Assembly: GCA_001969505.1 (NCBI GenBank)
Contig: LSSK01000304.1
Span: 1-48,573 of the forward strand
Direction: 5' to 3'
Source of the DNA: Zancudomyces culisetae
Taxonomy: Eukaryota > Kickxellomycota > Harpellomycetes > Harpellales > Legeriomycetaceae
Length of the DNA stretch: 48,573 nucleotides
Position numbers and translations under genes: made by a program. Positions 12,559 to 24,200 of this stretch are shown here, piece by piece. Position 1 is the first letter of the stretch; each line of letters begins with the position of its first letter. The notes under the pieces are model-generated. The model was given only the letters and a program-made list of their open reading frames with translations. It ran no database searches and had not been told where the DNA came from.

Positions 12559-13786
12559 TTTCGAATTACTGTTATAATCAAATTATAAGTTTGATATATT
12601 TATTTATCTAAGCTACCCAATGCCCTAAAATAATAAATTAAAGTTCCTAATTAGAGCTTGTAAAGAAAAGTTAAAAAATTAAAAATTAAAAAAATATTTT
12701 TCAGCGTTTTTTTTTCGTTTTTGTCTTTTGGTAGATAACGTTGATATGAAATATTTACTGTCAATTCTGTTATTTCTTGCAGCTATCCTATAAAGTTGAT
12801 CGTATGTAAATTGGCCAATTGATATGCTTGAAGAGTGTTTTTCAGACACAAAAAATCGGACCACTTATTGCAACTATAATTTCTCGATTTTCAGACAAAA
12901 CTCCCAAATTCGGGCTAATTATTGAACAATACATTTGACTAATTTAGGATTCCGGGTTAATAAAATGACCTGCAACTTCAATTTCAGTTGATATACATAG
13001 CAAGAGCTTCAACCAAAATAGATAGCGAGAACCTAAAAAAAAAAGAAAGTACTGCAACAGGTTTGTGTAAGGCACATAGTAAAAGACTGAGTTTTAAGTT
13101 ATTATTCTTTTTACTGTACCTCTTTATGGCGTAGGCCAATCTCAGTCGTCTTGCAGAAAATCACATATTATTTACTCGTAATAATGTCAGCAGATTGGAA
13201 AATACGTTTCCATTAGCAAGATAGTGAAATAAATATCATACTTCTACTTTCCTAGCACATAAAACTCTTATGATATATTTTTAAAGTATACCTTCAATGA
13301 TCATGATGTTGATCCAGGACTGAGCATTGAAATTTCAGTATTTTAGTAACTAAATGGATAAACAATCTTTCATTTTAGCTTCAAAAAATAACAATAAAGC
13401 AATGTTTTTTATATACAAAAAGATAAGAAAACGAGAGAGGGGGGGGGGAGGTAAGTATAGCTTGGTGAACAATTTTCATTATGGTATGTGTACATAGGTG
13501 GTATAGTTGTGTCTTCGAAAAACACTTTGTAAAAATCTCAAAATTTGAGTTTTTTCTGGCTTCATGTATTCTTTTTTTGGCTTTTTTTAATAGTTACTGG
13601 TGGGCAACTTTTTAAAAAATCAAAATAAAAGATGAATATATATATTCGAATAAGCTAGTATAATATATATCAATTCAAATAACAAAGAATTTAACAGCCA
13701 AGATTAGCTACTATAAAGGAGTGTATGATGTACCAAAATACATATTGGCTACCTACAAAATGAACTCCAAAGGATGAATTTGATAT
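12559..13786. other. COX4 upstream region with coding-like minus-strand fragments
   Basis: No intact gene. Between 12679 and about 13030 the minus strand shows neighbouring protein-like frames broken by stops and a frame change: SRYLFWLKLLLCISTEIEVA, then MYCSIISPNLGVLSENREII, then a Lys/Arg-rich end (STKRQKRKKNAEK). They may be remnants of one gene or unassembled exons. A run of ten or more G lies near 13439-13449. The proximal part holds the COX4 promoter. Confidence 0.35.
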
Positions 13787-14059
13787 TTAAACATTGTTTC
13801 CAAAAGCAACTTCTGCTGGTGTTGGATGGTTTACACAGGTAGGTGGGGCAGTTTTCAGGAGTCGTTCAAAAGTGCGACCATAATATGTTATTTTGAGAAG
13901 ACACCCTTATGACACGATTCCATAGCTCCACATGTCTCTAGTATAAGTTTTACCTTACTGATTGTTTGTCATTGGAATAAAAAAAGATAATAGCATTTTG
14001 TACCCATGAAGATTTGGACAATTAGATTTGCAGTGTTTGAGTAGAAATGGAGGTTTTTT
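13787..14059 (-). pseudogene. Probable relic of a protein kinase C-lobe
   Basis: One minus-strand frame of about 90 codons contains DMWSYG, the DxWSxG motif of kinase subdomain IX, and GCLLKITYYGRTFERLL, which resembles the following GC(I/L)LY..TYGKTPF helix of Mps1/TTK-like kinases. The segment before it (PMTNNQ, stop, GKTYTR) fits an APE-to-subdomain IX spacing. The frame is interrupted by TAA at 13955-13957 and 13907-13909, the second between SYGIVS and GCLL, and closes after AFGNNV. Further upstream, about 14400-14460, HLLCMSLYEYIDSYD resembles a kinase hinge. No intact catalytic HRD or DFG motif was found. Two in-frame stops favour a pseudogene; short unrecognised introns are the alternative. 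Confidence 0.35.
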
Positions 14060-14922
14060 CTAAAAAGATTGAATTAAAGTCGGGTTGTTTGTGGAAATTA
14101 TAGAAAAACTGAAGCTGAATGATTGGACAAAAGATATACTGATGAAATTGTGTTCGTAATTTTGAACTACAAGTATCAGAGACAAAGGGATTGGCGCTAT
14201 ATTTAGCTCCAAAATACAGATTATATAGGTAGTCGTCAATATCTGTAGTTGAAAAACGAGCTTCAAACAATCGGAATTAGAAAGCATGTTTTACATGCAA
14301 AGATAAAAAGCATGTACCCCTTCGTTTAACCTCAAACTTCGAGACTGGAAGGACAATAGCGAAAAAAGAGTGGATGAGATGAGACCAGCCTATTTCACGA
14401 ATAATTAGACTTATCATATGAATCAATGTACTCATAAAGGCTCATACATAATAAATGTACCCCTGTGCTTTGTCAACAATGAGTTAAATGTATAGTTTTT
14501 TTTTTACAAGAGTAATTAATAATTTGATATTATTTTGAAATTGGCAAGAAAAGAATATTAGGTATACCAACTTTCTATTGCGTATAAAGCTAAAGCAAGA
14601 AATAAGACAGAAAATAAATATCTTGTTTTATGGCTGTTATGATGATAATCTTACAAGTCTGAAAAACAGAACAGATAAAAAAAGCTACACTTTTCTTTCT
14701 TTGATAACAAAAAACATCAAAAAAATAAAATAGAATAAAATATAACAATATCCAGCATAGTTTTTTTATATTCATAGTTTTGACTTACTACACTTGTACA
14801 TACTTTTTGCAACACATATATAGCGTACATCACTGTAATTTATAAAACTCTACGGATACTAATCATCATCCCTCACTAAAACAAATACATAACCATAGGC
14901 AGGAATAAAGGCTAGGAATAGG
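14060..14922. other. Upstream region of the glucanosyltransferase gene
   Basis: The distal half may contain further decayed parts of the kinase relic on the minus strand (overlapping 82- and 75-codon frames at 14022-14287, fragments to about 14640). The proximal part is AT-rich promoter DNA for the plus-strand gene at 14923. Confidence 0.4.
14841..14847 (+). promoter_or_regulatory. Candidate TATA box of the glucanosyltransferase gene
   Basis: TATAAAA, about 76-82 nt upstream of the ATG at 14923, the position expected for a yeast TATA box. Sequence match only. Confidence 0.35.
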
Positions 14923-16473
14923 ATGATCAAGTTATTGCTGGCAGTGCTAATCCAATCAGTGGCAGTAAGGTCTCTTGACCAATTAGTCATAAAGGGAAAC
15001 AAGTTTTTTAACGCGCGTACTGGAGAGCAATTTTACTTTAAAGGTGTCGATTACCAACCAAGGTTAGGTAATACTGCTGCAAATCCAGATCCGTTGGCGG
15101 ATGTAGCAGGGTGTAAGCGAGATATAGAGGCCTTCAAGGATCTGGGTCTAAACTCAATACGTGTGTATGAGGTAGACTACAATAACAATCACGATGAGTG
15201 CATGAAAGCATTAGATGATGCAGGGATTTATCTAGTATTAGATGTCCCTTCTCCAAAATACTCCGTTAACAGAGCCTCACCTACTTGGGATACTTATTTG
15301 TTCGAAAACTACAAGAAAAAGGTAGACGCGTTTATGAAATATCCAAATCTAGCAGCATTTCTTATTGGAAATGAAGTGACGAATGACAAAACCACAACTC
15401 CAGCTTCAGCTTATGTAAAAGCCGCCTTGAGAGATATAAAAACATATTTAAATTCTACAGGAAATCAGATCCCTGTTGGATATGCAGATAACGATGACGA
15501 AGAGATTAGATTGTCATTGATAGATTATTTTAATTGCGGCGATGATCCGATGGCAAGAGCGGATTTCTATGGAGTGAACACGTATAGATGGTGTGGAAAC
15601 GTAAATTTCAAAACCTCCGGATACGCAAACATGATACAGCCCTTTGTAGACTATGGTATACCTGTAATGATTACCGAGTATGGCTGCAACAAAGTACAAC
15701 CAAGAACATTTAGCGAAGTCAAGGCCATCTACAGTCCTGAACTATCAGAAATTCTTTCTGGTGGGTTTGTGTACGAGTATAGTCAAGAGGATAATAATTA
15801 TGGGCTAGTTACTGTAACACAAGGAAGCTCTAGTGTTAAGAAAACACCCGATTATCCATACCTAAAGAGTGCTTATGGTATGCCTATGCCAGCAGGCGTA
15901 AATATGAAGAATTACAACCCATCAATTAGTCAAAGGGCCTGTCCTGAAGTTGGTAATGCATGGAGAGTAGGAACTGTATTGCCACCAACACCCAAGTTCA
16001 AGACTTGTGAGTGTATGATGGATTCATTGAACTGCATTATCGATCCACCTGCAGACTTCTATAACATGGGTGATACAACCAAAGAATATGGGTTAACAGC
16101 AGATAATATTTGTGGGTTGACATCATGTGATAAAGTGGGAGGAGACACAGTTAACGGAACATATGGTGATTTTAGTTATTGCTCGCCTGTTCAAAGAATC
16201 TCATGGATTATAAACAAAAACCTTGTCAACAATGGTATGGACAAAAAGAGCTGTAGTATTGCAGGTATACAAACCAAATACATTGAGTCTCCAAAACAGT
16301 CAAGCATTAAAAACTGTGGGTCTGTTGTAGAAGAAAAGTTAACTCCAAGTACAAACGAAAAAAGTAGAGGAGATGCCACCTTTGGAAAAAAATCCTCCGG
16401 AAATGTGTTGTTACCGTTCGATATATACGTTTGTACGCTCACGATTATTCTAGTGAGTTTCCTAAAATTATGA
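14923..16473 (+). CDS. GAS1: GPI-anchored beta-1,3-glucanosyltransferase (GH72 plus CBM43)
   Basis: Gas proteins cut and re-ligate beta-1,3-glucan chains at the cell surface, lengthening wall glucan. The 516-residue protein starts with a signal peptide (MIKLLLAVLIQSVAVRS). It has a GH72 domain with the two catalytic glutamates in context: IGNEVTND (E151, acid/base) and ITEYGCN (E252, nucleophile), plus FKGVDYQP near the start. A cysteine-rich X8/CBM43 module follows (CECMMDSLNCI to about residue 460), and a Ser-rich stretch ends in a hydrophobic GPI-attachment tail (YVCTLTIILVSFLKL). The X8 module places it with the Gas1/Gas2 subfamily; the exact orthologue is not settled. It is intronless and lacks the long Ser-rich tail of S. 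cerevisiae Gas1, so it is slightly shorter. Confidence 0.93.
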   Translation: MIKLLLAVLIQSVAVRSLDQLVIKGNKFFNARTGEQFYFKGVDYQPRLGNTAANPDPLADVAGCKRDIEAFKDLGLNSIRVYEVDYNNNHDECMKALDDAGIYLVLDVPSPKYSVNRASPTWDTYLFENYKKKVDAFMKYPNLAAFLIGNEVTNDKTTTPASAYVKAALRDIKTYLNSTGNQIPVGYADNDDEEIRLSLIDYFNCGDDPMARADFYGVNTYRWCGNVNFKTSGYANMIQPFVDYGIPVMITEYGCNKVQPRTFSEVKAIYSPELSEILSGGFVYEYSQEDNNYGLVTVTQGSSSVKKTPDYPYLKSAYGMPMPAGVNMKNYNPSISQRACPEVGNAWRVGTVLPPTPKFKTCECMMDSLNCIIDPPADFYNMGDTTKEYGLTADNICGLTSCDKVGGDTVNGTYGDFSYCSPVQRISWIINKNLVNNGMDKKSCSIAGIQTKYIESPKQSSIKNCGSVVEEKLTPSTNEKSRGDATFGKKSSGNVLLPFDIYVCTLTIILVSFLKL

Positions 16474-16590
16474 GCTAGGTCCAAATTTATCCATTATAAA
16501 TAATTCTTTTTTTTTGCTTTTGAAAAAGTCATAAATTGGAATTTATTTTACTTTTCGATAGAAAAAGAATCATCTTTAAAATGGTGATAT

Positions 16591-16611
16591 GTTTAGTTTA
16601 GTTTAGTTTAG
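16591..16611 (+). repeat. GTTTA pentanucleotide microsatellite
   Basis: Four perfect tandem copies of GTTTA followed by a T-run. Confidence 0.8.
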
Positions 16612-16679
16612 TTTTTTTTTTACAAGGATATTAGTCAAACTCGGTTACAGGCACGACAGCTATATCCTGACTTTAGCAT

Positions 16680-16710
16680 TAAAAATAAAAATAAAAATAA
16701 AAATAAAAAT
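16680..16710 (+). repeat. AAAAT microsatellite
   Basis: Six-base unit AAAAAT in about five tandem copies, directly downstream of the glucanosyltransferase gene. Confidence 0.8.
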
Positions 16711-16843
16711 ACTACAAGTAAAAGATACAGTTAGTGTATGACTTTGATAATAACGGTTCTCAAGCAGGTGAGAGGGTGGAAATGGGGTCTGTAGTATATA
16801 TATATCTTAAACAATGCGTATATGATTCAAAAACACACAAAAA

Positions 16844-19800
16844 CTATTTATTTTTCCACATAAATAGGCCACTTGTAAGCATTGATGACGTTTCGTTGTG
16901 GCAAATCTCGGATATAAGAGCGTCTCGAAGAGCAGACTGGCTCACCGAAGTATCTAGTTTATACATGAGTAGTCTTGTAAATACTTTCAACACTAAAAAA
17001 AGAAGTAAGCTATTTTACAAAGAAAATAACTAAATAACACTAATTTCTAGACGCAAGTACCTGAATAATCACTGAATACTGATCCCTCTATGCTTGAGCC
17101 TAAACACATATAAATCACAATTTAGTATTTGTAGGTACAGACTTAAAGTATGTTAATACTCATAGCCATTAGCTCTTATGTCCACATAGCACTGCAGTTA
17201 AATAAATGCAAGTATGCTGTCAATTTATAACCGAGATCTTTTCAAACTATAGCAGCTGAAAAAACAGTATATAATTTCAACTACCTCTTGAAGGATCCCC
17301 TGAGAAACGATTTGATGATGATACTGTGGTTAAAAATCTGTGATTGTCTGCACTATCAACATTCACAGAACTATGCTTACTATGTGATAGGTCTGCGGAG
17401 GATTGAGTTCCCACTTCAGCTATTCAATAGTACAATATCGAGAATTAGGTTAAATAATACAACCCTAGTCATCATAATATTGTACTCCACCAAAAAGCAA
17501 AAGATGAATACTAAAAAAGTATGCTAGTATGACTTTGTAAAAATAAACATATCTTACAATTAAACTGAGATCCAGGTGCGCTCTCTATAACCTGTTCATG
17601 TTCGTCATGAACTTCTGGCGAAGCAGTTCGAGTTACCACAGTTGTTTTTATCCCAGCTAAACCTACCCGTGATGAATCCTTCGAATCTTGAAATTGGTAA
17701 AAGGCATCAGTGGGACTATGGCTATGGCTATGGCTATGGGTTGGTTGCGGAGAAAACTGCGTACTTGGTAGCAGTTGTTTATGTAAATCATTAGGGTTTA
17801 GCAGCATCTTTTGAAAGTCATTTGCATCAGTACCAATAAAACGCACGGGCTTACTGCCAACAGATAACCTCGATGCAGATTCTTCAAGAAAATCCCTTAC
17901 TTTTTGCACAGCGGATGGCTGGGCTGAATACTCTCCCGTGCTATCATCTTCATACAAGCTATCAAGTGCCTTAGAGCCTTCTGTAATCTCTTTTTTATCA
18001 CTAACCTCATTATTATACGGTTTTAGGTTGTTATTCAATTCTTCTGTGTAGATACCACTACAAACATTATCATCATTGCAGTCCACAGACTGTTTATTAT
18101 ACAAAATCCCACTTTCTTGATCTCCATGATTCGCAGATAAAAAAAGATGAGTTGAGATTAGTTCTGCGTTATTCTCCTCAGAACTGGTCTCAAGTTTCTC
18201 ATTGGAAACGTTACGCTGTTTATGAGTGTCCTTTGGAGTACATATAGAATTAGCAATATGTTCCAAATCAACCGCTTTGGTATTCGTACTGTTGCCCGGG
18301 AATTCTTCTTGTTCGGTAACAACCCCTTCTCTGAGTCCATACAATGACTCTACACTTTGGACGCCTATTCAAAAAGCATATTGAATGATCTATTGTTAGC
18401 TGATAATTTTTTTTCTATACGAAACCACGTGATAAATCCCAGGTTTTTTTCCCCAAAAACATCAAAAAATAACTATAACAAAAAGAAAAAGCTAGAAAAA
18501 GCTTACCAGCTTTTTGAAGCCCATCATAGCTTAATGATGTACCACTGACATCGCTAGCGGTACTAAAGGTCATTTCCTTTTGTTTATATGCGCCCATATG
18601 TTTAGAGCTACTGCCGGCCTGCTTTTCAAAGTTCTCACTGAATCTATTTTCGTTTCCATTAAGATTCCAAACTTCACTTTTGGCTTGTATCGCGCTTTCA
18701 GGAATGTTCCGTTTTAATTCAGCTGTCCTGCCTATTTTTGAGATCTCTCTATTGTAGATACCCCTATAAGCCTCTTTCAAAAGCTGTATTGCATCATGTT
18801 GTTCAAGTGCCAAATCTCTTTTTAATCCCAATGCCATGTTTTCAACTAAAAAATACATTTAGACGTATTTCTCTTATTTATAAGAACTATATGGTCATAA
18901 ATAGTATCTTTGATAAAAACTTACTGTAACTAGCATCCTTAAACTCAATATTTCTTAAAGCATCAAATGAGTCATCCTTGTATTCGTTACATATCCATTC
19001 CCATATCCGCTCCCAGTTTTGTAGAGGTTTTTTTACCTATATTTAGCTATTAAAATGAGAAATCCTGCCTGTTTCATTTAGATCCCATACTTTTAATAAA
19101 ATAGTATAGGCATCGAGATGAACATCTATAGCAAAGCATGTCCAGGTAGAATGCTTCTAAAGATTCCATTATAAATGTGGAATGTCCTCATTTACACCCC
19201 CCCCCCCCTACCTTACTATTTGCCGTTAGGATTGCGATACTAGAGTAGTGCAGCTTACCAATTCGGGTTCGTCCCAATCCTTTGGCCTCTTTCCAGAAAT
19301 TTTAAAAACAACTATAATCTTGCTCTTTTCATCAGTAGGACTGCTCTTGCTTCCTTCATGCGTAATATCACTGTCCATTCTGATTAGTATCTTTTCATTT
19401 CATTTCGATTTTATCAGCTTACTCCAACCAAAATTGCCTCGTTTTAGAAAAATTAGCTTTTTATCTTGAAATTTAACATGAAAACCAAACCTTAAAATTG
19501 TAATGGGAATATACCCAATGTCGTGAAATAACCAAACATAATTCCCATGAACTTTGCATATATTAATTTTTTTTGTGGAATTAGTCACCTCGTGCAACGA
19601 TTGGTGAAAAGTAGTGGCCCTTTTTCGCGTTTGATAAAATTAGCCAATGGTATGAGTTCTTTCTCACTTTTCCATAGTTTGTAAAACAGAAATAAATAGC
19701 ATTTGCACAAACCAGAAATGGAAGTATAAGATTTCAAACTAATGTTTAATGTTGTGTTAAATGTAGAGAAAAACCACAACAGAATATTTTAGAATGACTC

Positions 19801-20076
19801 CACCAGAGCTGCAAGAAGTAGCACAGTCTTAATAGGATGTAGAATTGGATGGTACCTTTAACCAATATGAAGTATTAAAACGTACATTATCGTGCTGTGC
19901 TGGGAAAATCTTTCTGGTGGACCTTCTAAAAAACTTCCCCTAGTTTTTCTTGGGCTAACAAACTTCAACATAAAAGCATCAACAGTATCCAAATTTCTAA
20001 AAGACGGATAGTTAATATTCCTTAATACCACCGCATGCATGTTCAGCCTTATCTTTTCAAAAACAAACGCCTGCAT
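16844..20076 (-). CDS. Unrecognised protein, seven or eight exons
   Basis: I assemble complement(join(16844..16992, 17285..17419, 17558..18364, 18507..18845, 18925..19036, 19259..19379, 19589..19738, 19886..20076)), 667 residues. Every junction keeps phase, which is the main support. If the 17285 donor (GTAGTT) is not used, the protein stops at 17277-17279 with 620 residues. The N-terminal half is folded-looking: NLDTVDAFMLKFVSPRKTRG, IIVVFKISGKRPKDWDEPEL, then QNWERIWEWICNEYKDDSFD and ALEQHDAIQLLKEAYRGIYN. The rest is Ser/Glu/Asn-rich and probably disordered, with a His-Ser run (HSHSHSHS). No signal peptide or membrane segment is seen. The weakest junction is 19588-19380 (donor GTGACT), where the intervening DNA has other open frames. 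No family is recognised. Upstream exons cannot be excluded. Confidence 0.55.
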
Positions 20077-21274
20077 CTAGCTCTGCCTGACTTTATAGGT
20101 CCATTTTCTGGAAAATCTCTTATTCAAAAAAAAATTCCATTTATTGCCTCAGATTTGTTGTTTTCTTTAAAAATGCCAAAGCAAAATAAGGATCATGAAA
20201 CGCAAATTACTTTTTTAAGTGAGCCCTTTAACTAAATTAGACTCCTAAAGTTATTACTAAATACATATTATACCAAAATAAACTCTTTTTTTTGACAAAC
20301 CTAACAGATCAGCTTTTTACGCCGTTTCTTTAGCTATTATTTTTGAGTTACATCTTTTTGCTATAAAGTCTCAAGGGTTGTGAAAACGGAAAATTGGAAT
20401 TCGTCTGAAATAAAGACACTCTAAATTGTTACCCCACCATTTTTTTGCTTTTATTGTTTAGACGAGAATGACAGTTGGAATAAATAACTCGAAAAAAAAA
20501 CCATGTGTATTAGAGTAAATGGATAAGAATTATTCGGATATGGTGCTATAAATATTCTCCTGAAAATGTATACTTGAACGCTTTTTAGACTCTATTTATT
20601 AATCATATTTGTGTATGTAAACTATAACTATAGCTAGTAGAATACGCTGTCTAATTTTTTACAGTGAGAATGGAGAGCTTGGGGTATGTATTCAATATTA
20701 GGTTCTTTTGTATTGTTGTTTTTTATTTTGTACTTTGTGGAGTCTTGATAAAAAAGAAAATGCAGGAAATTTTATATTGTCAGGCTTTTATAAATGGTAA
20801 ATAGATTAATGCACTACCAGAATATAACACACCGAATAAAAGCCAAAATGATATGGATGGTATCAATATAGAGATGTCGTTGGCTATGTGGAAGCTATAG
20901 GTATTTAGGTATTTAGGTTAGTGCCTACTAATTATTATGTACTTTTCAAACCTGTATTTGATATTAGACCACCACCAACCAACCATTCATTTTATAAGAC
21001 ATCCAAAGTAATGGAATTTAGTAGTTAAATAATTCTGCAATAGCAATAATATTTATGTGTGATATCAAATTCATGTTAGATTTGATATACTTTTCATCAC
21101 AAAAAGAGAAAAAAAGACCAGCAGCAAAGATAGAAATTCAGACAACGAAAGAATCATTGTATAATTTATCCAGTTAGTACTTTTTACACTTTTTAAATGT
21201 ACTAGTGTATACTAAACATTTCAAACAGTTAAAAGCTGATACTAAAAAAAGAGAAATAGAACACAAAAAATAAA
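20077..21274. other. Divergent upstream region
   Basis: A 1.2 kb AT-rich spacer between the starts of the multi-exon minus gene and the ABC gene, so probably both promoters. A 66-codon plus-strand ORF (20035-20235) overlaps the first exon of the minus gene and has no recognisable domain. No RNA gene was seen. Confidence 0.45.
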
Positions 21275-24200
21275 ATGTCAACAGAAACCATAAAGAGTTA
21301 TCAACGAGATTACAAAGAATATTCTGATAACAACCAAAATAAAACAAAGGAAAAACACGTGCAAGATGGTGTAAAAGGAAAAGAGCACATGGATTTGCAA
21401 TTGGGTGGACTTAAGGATGCGAATATTTACAATAAACTAACATTTGGATGGGTATCCAGTATCATAAGAAGCCTCAAGAATAAAAGTGAACGAATAGAGC
21501 CCGAAAATTTACCGGACATCGGAGTTCTGAATAAGGCAGGAAGAAATTTTGCAATAGTCGAAAAATATTGGACTAAGAGCAATAAAAGAAGTGGAAACAG
21601 AGTTTGGTGGCTCTATTATAGAGCATCACTTGGTGGTATTTTGACGTCTGGAATAGTGGGACTTGCAATAATCACAGTAAAGTTACTAATAGCTGTGTTG
21701 TTTTACCTAATACTCAGTAACATACAAGATGTTGGAAATAATTTTAAAGTAAGCTGTGCTAAACGTTTGTATTTATATTCGCCTTGTCGTTACAAGAAAA
21801 AGTATTAATTGCGTTTTAACTACTAGAATAACACTCAACTATATAACCTACAGAGACAAAAAATAATAATATTTTACATATATACATAAAACTTTAGATA
21901 CGCCTAGCAGGTACTGGACTTTGCCTGTTGGTTTTAATCTTGGGACTTTTATTAAATTACCACAGATATATAGGGCTAAAGATGGCATTAAATATACAGG
22001 TAGGACTAACATCTTTGCTTATGGAAAAGTCAATGATATCACTGACTTCAACTTCGGAACGACTCAGCGACCTACATGGTATTTTAGATAAAGACATCAA
22101 GAATTTTGAGAAGTTCAGTAAAAGTATGCATTCATTGTGGATGGGGCCATTGGAGCTGTTGATTTCTATACTCTTTGTTGAAAAACTAACTGGTACGACA
22201 GGTATATTTACATTTGTCGTGATCATTTTGTTTTTCACAATAAAAATTGCCGCTACTCTATTTTCAAACATTATGAGCAATAATCTAAGTATCTTCAAAT
22301 CGGTTCGAACAAACTTGCTAAAAGAAATACTAATAAACCTTGAGCAAATAAAAATAAACGGATACGAAAAACTCTATATTAATGGGATTTCCAACCTACG
22401 AAAACGAGAGAATCCTTTTCTAAAAATGTTATCGATAATAAAAACGGTATCAAACATCGTGCTATATTCGATGCTCCGCTTCTCTGAGATAGTTCTGCTT
22501 GTTTTCTTATGCTACTCTATTATCGATAGCAGATCATTGAAATACGTTGATTTTGCTTCTATCTTATCGAGCTTGGTTGTTGTTAATTCTGTCAAGTCGT
22601 CTTTTGTGAATGAATTCCCCAAATGTATAAAACTGCTAGTAAAAGCAAATAGGAGTTCTAGAAAAATTGAAGCGCTTTTAAACACTCCAAGCATAGAGAT
22701 ATCTAGACAGAAAAATAAACACGGCTTTATAAAGTACATCAATAAATACGAATTTGAGACAAAAAGAAGAAAGGAGAACGACGCTAGAAACAAATACGTC
22801 ATTTTAATGGAAAATGCAAATTTTCAAGAGGAATATCTAGATAATGAGACATTAAGATCTACTGAAGAAGAGAAACGTACACATAAAAAACAAAATACTA
22901 AAAATTTTGGTTCAGAAGATCAAGGCTGCTCTGAGATAGAAATAAATTGTACAAATACCGAATATATACCTGGTTTGTATAGAGATGAAAGAAAGCATAA
23001 TGGAGAAGGTTGTATTTTAACAAACGTAAATATGATGATTTCAAGAGGCGAGTTATGTATAGTATCTGGGGAGAAAAATAGTGGGAAAACCGCCCTTTGT
23101 CGTGCAATTTTAGGGGAGCTCAAGCTCAGGGATGGAAAATACGAGCTCAACACCTTTCAAAATGCTAGAGCTTTTTATTCAGACAATTTAACACGCAGCG
23201 CAAGAAAAAGTAGGGTTAAAAATACGATTGCTATCTCATATGTAAGTCAAAACCGTTGGGTTTTGAACGGTACAATTAGAGAAAACATATGCTTCGGGTG
23301 TAAATATGACAAAGAGTGGTTTGAAACTGTTGTTGAGGCATGCCAACTACAGCGTGACATACAAAAATTGATCAAAGGTAAAAACACCATAGTTCTGGAA
23401 AAAGAGAAAAAGTACTCGCTTGAGTTCACCACAAAAATTTCGCTTGCCAGAGCCGTTTACCAAAAAGCGGAGTTATACATATTTGATGATGTATTTTATT
23501 GCATGAACGCTGAGGAGAGAGAAAAAATTTTAGAAGAGGTTATATGGGGTTTATTAAAAAAAAAAACAAGAATTATTGTCACTAATGAAAAGGAGTATCA
23601 AAAAGATGCACACCACGTGTTAGTATTGAAAAACGGACGGATCTCTGATGAAAAACAAACTAGCACTAATCAACAGCCCAATAGTCACAAAATGCTTTTA
23701 TCTACAAAAAGGAGATTTAAAAACACAACTTTATCAGACCCCAATGAAGATCATATTAATGAAAATAGCGAAAAAACTTTAGATGATGCTTGTAGACAAG
23801 GACAGCGAATATCATTTCATGAAAAGGCGACTAAGTTTCTATCAAGTCCGCCCTCTATAAATGGCGATAATGAAAAATCTGAACACTACATTTCAATATT
23901 TAGCACTGAAGCAAGTACAATAAGAATAAATACTAACAATACATCAACCAAATCGGACAATGCCGTTAAAAAGAAACCAGATAATCCAGCAATCATAAAA
24001 ATAGGGACAGAGAGCCTTGAATACACATTATCAAACCCAATAGGATTTGAAAGTTGCTGCACAAAAATAAACTTCTTTGATCAGTTGAGAATGTTGAATT
24101 TTCCGTACATTTTGATGACTGTAGCTGGAATTTTGTTTTTGATACTGATTTTTTTGGAAATTGGTGCCGATTTCAGTATGCTGGATACAGTTAGGGCAGC

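Larger units (their letters stand above)
16474..16843. other. Spacer with simple repeats
   Basis: Convergent 3' region between the glucanosyltransferase gene and the multi-exon minus-strand gene. It holds a (TTTAG)n tract and an (AAAAT)n tract, listed separately. A 99-codon plus-strand frame (16734-17033) starts at GTG and is antisense to the proposed last exon of the minus gene. Confidence 0.5.

Noticed and set aside
16734..17033. 99-codon plus-strand ORF
   Set aside because: It starts at GTG after a stop and is antisense to a phase-matched candidate last exon (16844-16992) of the minus-strand multi-exon gene, which explains the open frame better.
20035..20235. 66-codon plus-strand ORF
   Set aside because: It overlaps the first exon of the minus-strand orphan gene and shows no domain or splice continuation.
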